Source: Siniperca chuatsi (taxonomy: Eukaryota; Chordata; Actinopteri; Centrarchiformes; Sinipercidae). Taken from it: a stretch of 64,000 bases of DNA. The translations under genes were made by a program, and so were the position numbers. Below, in pieces: positions 58,378 through 64,000 of this stretch. Each line of letters starts with the position of its first letter. The stretch's first letter is position 1. Where the stretch lies: NCBI RefSeq assembly GCF_020085105.1, contig NC_058043.1:15719167-15783166 (forward strand). Reading direction: 5' to 3'. The notes beneath the pieces were generated by a model. That model was not told where the DNA came from, made no database searches, and worked only from the letters and a program-made list of their open reading frames with translations.

Positions 58378-61080
58378 GGACTGAAATTCAAGAGGTTGGG
58401 AAGTGCAGATTATGAAAGTGTGTGTCACTACATGTTCATGTCCAAATGGGGAAATATTAAAGGATAAGGCAGGTGCTAATCTATATTTTTGTTATTGTGA
58501 ACAAATCCCATGAAAAGACCAAAACCAACAATGCGTTAGTCCGTTTCTCAATACTTTCACACTTCCCTACAGTGAAAGCCCATTCTTTCCTACAAAAGAT
58601 TTTAATATGTAAAAACAGGTCATAGATTTATAGTGTCATTTAAAAAAAATTGGATGTTGATAATAAGAAAAATCTAGAATATAACCAGACTTATTCTTTA
58701 CTCTTTTTATCGCACAGTTTTAATGTGAAAGTATTAAAATCTGCTAGATTTTGCTGATAGAAAACACCACTTGAAATCTGCAGAACTTATTCAGGTAGCC
58801 TGAGTTTCTTGATTTTTTTTTTTTTTTTACAGAAGTGATGATGTTTGTCAAAATCACACAAGATGACTGAATTGAGTATTTGTTAGCCAAAGCATTTTAC
58901 TTGAGTGTCTATCAATAGTTATAGTTATATCTACAGTTTGCTGTAATGAAGCTAACCATTACTTGCATTTCTAACAAGATTTTTGTTTGTTAGAAGCATA
59001 CAGAGAATTTTGTTCATTTCAAAGATACCTACTGACTTGTTTACAAAGGGCCTTCATTTCATTCATTAATAACTGACATAAGGCATTGAAATTACTATAA
59101 GCACATAGACCTTATAAAGTGATCTGTACTGGGTTTTTTTATTCTTATGTTTGACTGAATATTTGTGCACCTTGTTATTAGTATTATGTGTATTTTTACA
59201 AGGCTGTGTGTTGGCATAGCTCTGTTGGTGATATGCATGTTTTGATGTAAAATTGACTTCATTTCCAAAGGGAAAGGTGTGACTGAGTACATAATTACCT
59301 TCTTCCTGAAGTCCTCCTGACCATGTCTGAGATTGAGGAGTGAGTGTGCAGCCTTTTGCCATGATCAGTCAAGGAGAATGATGACAAGTGGGCTGACCAT
59401 TAATATTCATTTCACTATAACTGAAAGCAAAGCTCTGTGACTCTACCTTGTATTTACAGTCACTCTACATCTGGCCTCTAGCATCCTCAAATTATTACCT
59501 CACACATTCACTCCCCAGCTCCTTCATTTTCTGTTTAGCCATCATATTCAGTTATTTTACTTTCTCAACCTTTCTCCCATCTGCTGTCTCTTTGCACAGG
59601 CTAATTTCTGTTTGTTTTTTCTCCCTTTGCTCCCTCTGAAATAAATATGGCAGCTACAGCCTGAAAGACCACCTGATGATCCACAGCTTATAATGTATGT
59701 CCAGTCATATCCATATCCTTTATCTTCCCCCAAAGTAGAGATCACACCGAGCTCCTCACAGCAAGCCAAGCTCACAAGCTCAAATATTGAGCATTTTCTG
59801 ATTTGGGGTTTTACACAATAAAGTTATACAGATAACCATAAACCTACTTCTTGGACCAGGCCTCAGTAGCAAATTGTTAGAGGCGGGCCAGCCACAATAG
59901 TTTTTTGTCAGAATTGCATTTTTGGACATTATCTATCAGCGTGGTCTCTGAGGAAAATTATATTGCATTCATGGAGATCTTTAGCTGCCTATCTGTTTAT
60001 TAGAGTGATTTTTCTTGACAATAGCTTGTTAAACTGCTATGTTCTTACTCCACAGGAACATGGAATTGTGATCAAACAAACAAACCGAGCCTGTTACAGC
60101 ATCAAACATTCATTATTTTACTCTAAATTGGAGTTGCCTCAGAGACTTAATTGGCAGAATGCTGAGCTTTTACCTGACAAATGTTCTACAAATAAGATGA
60201 TCTATAGTGGGTGTTTACATTTTTAATCTAAATGCTGATTACTCTGGGGTAAAATTCCCAGAGGATAAAGTTAAACGAGATGGATGAGCTTTAAGAGTAA
60301 GAGTGAAGCACTGAGATGATTTCTGTGTGTATAATTATAAAACCTCTTGGGGAGCAGTGGGTGTACTTCTCTCTATACACATATGGTACTAACTTGCTGA
60401 GTCCATGCTGATCTGTGAATTTTCTGTGGGCTACGTTGTTTATTGTACACACAGGTGGGGTTAGGGAATCTAACTAGACTTAAATATGGCATCATTGGTG
60501 TGACAGAGTAATGATCTCAGAGGCTCGGTGGGTAAATACTCAGGGCTCGCTGTGCCTTTGGAGCTGGTACGGATACTGTTTTGTGTCTATGGGCATTTAA
60601 AGGTTAGGCAAGCTTATTTAGAGGGAAAAAACAAAAGCAAATAGTAAAATTGTTAAAATCCTGTTTTGACTTTGACCTTCTGTACATGTTGTAGTTGTGG
60701 ACACATAGTGTTCCTGTGCAATTATGTATTATTGATGCTATTACAAGTGCAGCCACTTTCTGTTTTACCTCCAAATAAAGTGGTTTCAATAATCTGACTA
60801 AACTCTTGGCTTGTTTACAAGGCTTGGCTTTTATCTGATTGTCTGACTGCTCGAATTTCTTGCTCCTTTGTAGCCATTTTTGCTGTGTTCCCAGCAATTA
60901 CTTTAGTGAGTACAATGTTATCATAACCAATAGAAATAATGGCCCATAGTATGAAAATAAGAACCGAGTTGTAACAAAACAGAATTGTCCTTTAAGCAAG
61001 GATGAACTCTTGGGATGGGAAGTTGAAGCTTTGACCTTCTACTTACAGGATGGTCTCTGGCCATTAAGCAAGCATGTTGC
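58378..61080. other. Intergenic downstream of tex264
   Basis: No gene was recognised. The stretch at about 58458-58805 (AAAGGATAAGGCAGGTGCTA, then ACCAAAACCAACAATGCGTT) resembles a percomorph repeat from memory. A T16 run lies near 58815-58830. Frames at 59066-59362, 59448-59639 and 60604-60897 have no recognisable features. Confidence 0.5.
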
Positions 61081-61521
61081 TTAAAGGGGCAGTTCACCCA
61101 GATTAACACAAACGAACAAGAAAAATGTCAATGAAATTATGAATTAATAATAATAATTAATTATTGTAAAAACTCAACAGCAAAGTGACTTTCCAAAAAC
61201 AATGCCCAAGTTACTCAAAGTGGACAGTTTAAAAAAAAAGAAAGAAAAAAAAGATAAAAAGATTTGTTTAGTAGAAAGCTCTATAGTTCCAATTAAAACT
61301 GTTCACAGTGAACTCTGTGGCCCAGTGTAACTGTTTTCAAGTAAACGTTTTAGTGTTTTGAGCACCACAAACCAAATTCCAATCACTTCCATTACATTGG
61401 AGGCAGCAGACATTTCTTCTCAAAACTTAAATTAAACTACAATGTTTTGCATGGCTATAGATATCACAAGTTGTGAGTGAGAAAATGTATGTTTTGTGAT
61501 TTGGGTGAATTGACCCTTTAA
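61081..61521. mobile_element. MITE with TTAA target duplication, family G
   Basis: Bounded by TTAA at 61081-61084 and 61518-61521. The inverted ends are AGGGGCAGTTCACCCA and TGGGTGAATTGACCCT, with two mismatches. A TTAA target is typical of piggyBac-type insertion. The ends match the very common fish repeat that begins AGGGACAGTTCACCCAAATC. It is non-coding. Confidence 0.75.
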
Positions 61522-63250
61522 TAGTTAATTCTGCTCAAACCAAACCTTCCCTGCTGATATGGAAGCTATTGTGGAGGAAATATAAAGGTCTAGGTGAGAT
61601 TTGTCCACTTCCTCTCTGTACTGTAGACACTGTACAGGTAAAGTTACTGTTTATTTTGTAAAAAGACCACGTTGCCATATACTTGTGAATATCAACAAAA
61701 ACAGAAACACCAGAGAGAGAAACTAAATTGTGGATTTTGGACTGATTGTTTTATCATCATTCATTAATGCTGAATTATCAGAAAACCACAAAGAGAGCAG
61801 CAGTCAGACTGATGCGCACTGACCACTGGCTAGGAATGTTTTGTTCCTGTCCTCTATAATTTCACTCGACATTAATTGGCATGTTCCTATCTAAACTCTG
61901 CATTCCACCCACATGCCCCCAACTATTTTAATGTAAACTACAATTTTATTTCAGGAGGAAATTGGTCCCTTTGTGTTAGCTGAGGGAATTATGCAACAAG
62001 CAGCACCCGCTCGTCATTTTAATTGCCACTGTACACAGAAAAAGTTCTTCTTTTCCCAACCCCTAACTGCAAAGTAGCTATTGTTAGTCCGGAAATTAAA
62101 CATTTGAAAACAGTGAGATGTGTTTTGTATGTGTGGGTGAGAGGAGGGTGGTGGTGGTGGTGGGGATGAGGTGGTGGTGCTTAAGCCTGTGAAGGTGACA
62201 GAAATGGGTAAGCGATGAATTCATACTGAATGAACTTTATGTTGCTATCTATCTATCTAGTATTTGCAGATTTAATTGTAACTGGTTGTGCAGCAGGGTA
62301 CTGGGTTGGACACAAAAACCAAACTGGTGCAGCAGACCTTTTCTGCACTCCTCACTAATTATGCAACAGGAATGTTGCTGATGTAATATTTTGGATGAGG
62401 AAAAAGGTGCACAGTTTATCGCATGAAATGGTGTCTCTGCAGAATGCTTTGCTACAGAACAGCATGTAGTAGAGTTAACCTTAATTACCAGTGAGACTTT
62501 CAAGTTTTCCACTGTTGGCTAGACAGCTTTTAAATAGTTAATAGGCTGACAGTAAGGGTAATTTGTTTAGGCTGAAGAATGTCGAAAAACATTTTTTATA
62601 TGTGTTATGTTTGTATTAATACAGAGTTATGTGTAACAACAGAACTTATGAGGATGAATAATGTCTTTTCTCTATTTGATTCAACCTTGAGCTCAAGTAT
62701 GTCTTCATCCTACCCCCATATGCAGATTAAATGATATGGGGGGGCTTGTCGCCTTTTCAGTGGAAAACAAACTGTGCGACGTGCCTCTTTAGTTTGCGAA
62801 GTGCTATGCCACTCATCTGGAGTGTGATTCAGTTTTAACGAGATGGAGGTGAATGAGGAGCTGGCCAGCCTTCATAGAGTGAAAAAAAAGAGTTGATGCT
62901 TATTTCTCTTTTCTCATCTTTCTAAATTTAGCTGGAGAGCTGCAGCGCCTTCAATAGTCTATTTGGAAAGACACATAGACAGAAGCACATATAATTATTT
63001 ATTTTTATTTTTTTGTTCATTATTTTTGAGTCGCTCCTGTTTAGGTGCTGTAACTCACTTCGCTGCCTGGCAAACAAACGCTTTATGAAGCGCAGTCAGG
63101 TTTCTGAAAGGCGAGAGCGCAGCTTCGACTCGTTGCACTCATTATGGCTGTGGAGCAGCAGAGAGTGGCTGCATGTGTGTGATCCGACGGTGCTACACCA
63201 GGATGTCTCAACAGCTCTTATTTTGAAGTTGATTTGATTAACTTTCTAGG
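61522..63250. other. Intergenic, leading into a CpG-containing block
   Basis: Includes a GGTGGTGGTGGTGG run near 62148-62180 and ATCT units near 62250. From about 62760 CpG dinucleotides become more frequent. This may be the flank of the candidate promoter at 63255. No coding sequence was recognised. Confidence 0.45.
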
Positions 63251-63254
63251 AGAC

Positions 63255-63263
63255 TATAAATAG
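63255..63263 (+). promoter_or_regulatory. Candidate TATA box
   Basis: TATAAATAG in the context GGAGACTATAAATAGAAAAT lies about 30 bp before the inferred start of the exon at 63285-63686. Use as a promoter is inferred from the motif, from CpG-richer flanks and from the downstream splice donor. Confidence 0.35.
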
Positions 63264-63284
63264 AAAATGTAATGCAAAAAAAGG

Positions 63285-63686
63285 TGTAGTTACAATTTAA
63301 TTTAGCTTCACTTGCCTCTCAGTGCAGCTGGCAGTAACAGGCTATAGAAGAATCCTTCGAGCATCATCACTGTCGATGCCACTGGACATATGAGCACTAT
63401 TGGGCGGTAGGTTATATTGCTCCGGTCAGTAGGTTTGTACACACAGTGGGTGGCAGGCACAAGTTGGAAAGCACCGAGAGGAGTTTGTCACACTTGCCCA
63501 TGTGAACAACACTTCAGAACCAAGGACAGATCCAAACCGCTGCCTGGCAAACATGCTCAAAGTGAGCAACATCTGGACTCTGCTCGTCACATGAAGCTCT
63601 TCGCGGTGTCTGTGTATTGTCGCACGGGCTTGTGGAAAAGAGACTTGCAGATATATCCGGCAAGATACATCTATTGCTACAACCAG
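63285..63686 (+). other. Candidate first exon of a gene running off the right edge
   Basis: The block is bounded on the left by a TATA-like box and on the right by a strong donor, ACAACCAG followed by GTAAGA (edge 63686). The reading frame from 63417 crosses the donor without an obvious family match. The small frame from the ATG at 63591 (MKLFAVSVYCRTGLWKRDLQ) matches nothing I know. The exon is therefore probably 5' untranslated. In human, GRM2 follows TEX264 on the same strand, so grm2 is a reasonable guess. That is inference from gene order. Confidence 0.3.
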
Positions 63687-64000
63687 GTAAGACAGGATCA
63701 CTTACTAACTTTGATTTTAACATAGTAGTAGCCTATGTTTTCCCCACATAGTCTGTCATTGAAATGACTGTGTCTCTGCAATTTCCAGTCTGACGTGTCT
63801 TTGCATTTTTAATTGTTTTTAGCCAAGATTTGATCATGTATCCCATAATCTCAATTTAACCGCAACTAAATCTATCATAATGATCATCTGATAAAAATGC
63901 CACATTTTCCCAACATGTCTCTTTATTGCACTTAAATCTCATATGGCACAACAGCACCATTGAATGTATATCAGAGCAAATTGAAACAGCAACAACAAAC
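63687..64000 (+). other. Possible intron start, nothing else recognised
   Basis: AT-rich sequence after the donor at 63687, without features I can support. It would be the beginning of intron 1 of the candidate right-edge gene. Confidence 0.3.

Noticed and set aside
63417-63725. 102-codon plus-strand frame at the right edge as a protein-coding gene
   Set aside because: It runs through a strong splice donor, and its sequence matches no family I recognise. The block is better read as a possible untranslated exon.
1-64000. CRISPR arrays, rRNA or tRNA genes, bacterial-type operons, intact retrovirus or transposase genes
   Set aside because: No regularly spaced repeats, no cloverleaf with A/B boxes found by eye, and no open frame with reverse transcriptase, integrase or transposase motifs. 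A tRNAscan or RepeatMasker run would be needed for a firm negative.

Overview
The window looks like nuclear DNA of a ray-finned fish, most likely a percomorph teleost. It is AT-rich, its genes are split by GT-AG introns, and it is full of short non-autonomous transposons and microsatellites of kinds I recognise from percomorph genomes. There are no operons, CRISPR arrays, rRNA genes or phage signatures. The species cannot be named from the sequence alone.

Layout, left to right. 1-11.4 kb is non-coding, with dispersed repeats and one candidate untranslated first exon on the minus strand near 5.4-5.6 kb. 11.8-21.2 kb holds the complete coding region of rbm5 on the minus strand: 24 coding exons that join in frame to 854 residues, with an upstream untranslated leader and a CpG-containing promoter at 21.4-21.8 kb. 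23.45-24.32 kb is brk1 on the minus strand, three exons and 75 residues, which I judge identical to human BRK1. 25.58-26.91 kb is a gpx1-type selenoprotein gene on the minus strand, with an in-frame UGA at the Sec position. Three frame breaks and loss of the catalytic Gln codon make it look like a pseudogene. 27.75-58.34 kb is tex264 on the plus strand, four exons and 309 residues, spread over introns of 5.6, 16.3 and 7.9 kb that hold many transposon relics. 58.4-64 kb is intergenic, ending in a candidate TATA-box promoter and first exon at 63.25-63.69 kb.

The three intact genes are unrelated in function: an alternative-splicing regulator (rbm5), the smallest subunit of the WAVE actin-regulatory complex (brk1), and an ER-phagy receptor (tex264). 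Their grouping echoes genes on human chromosome 3p (RBM5 and TEX264 at 3p21, BRK1 at 3p25, GPX1 at 3p21).

Most notable points: the decayed gpx1; the loss of the aromatic residue of the LC3-interacting motif in tex264; and a 229-bp insertion in tex264 intron 3 made of two perfect 72-bp inverted arms and flanked by a 14-bp target duplication. A second, single-orientation copy of that element is nested inside older repeats. I did not find a convincing new multi-gene system.
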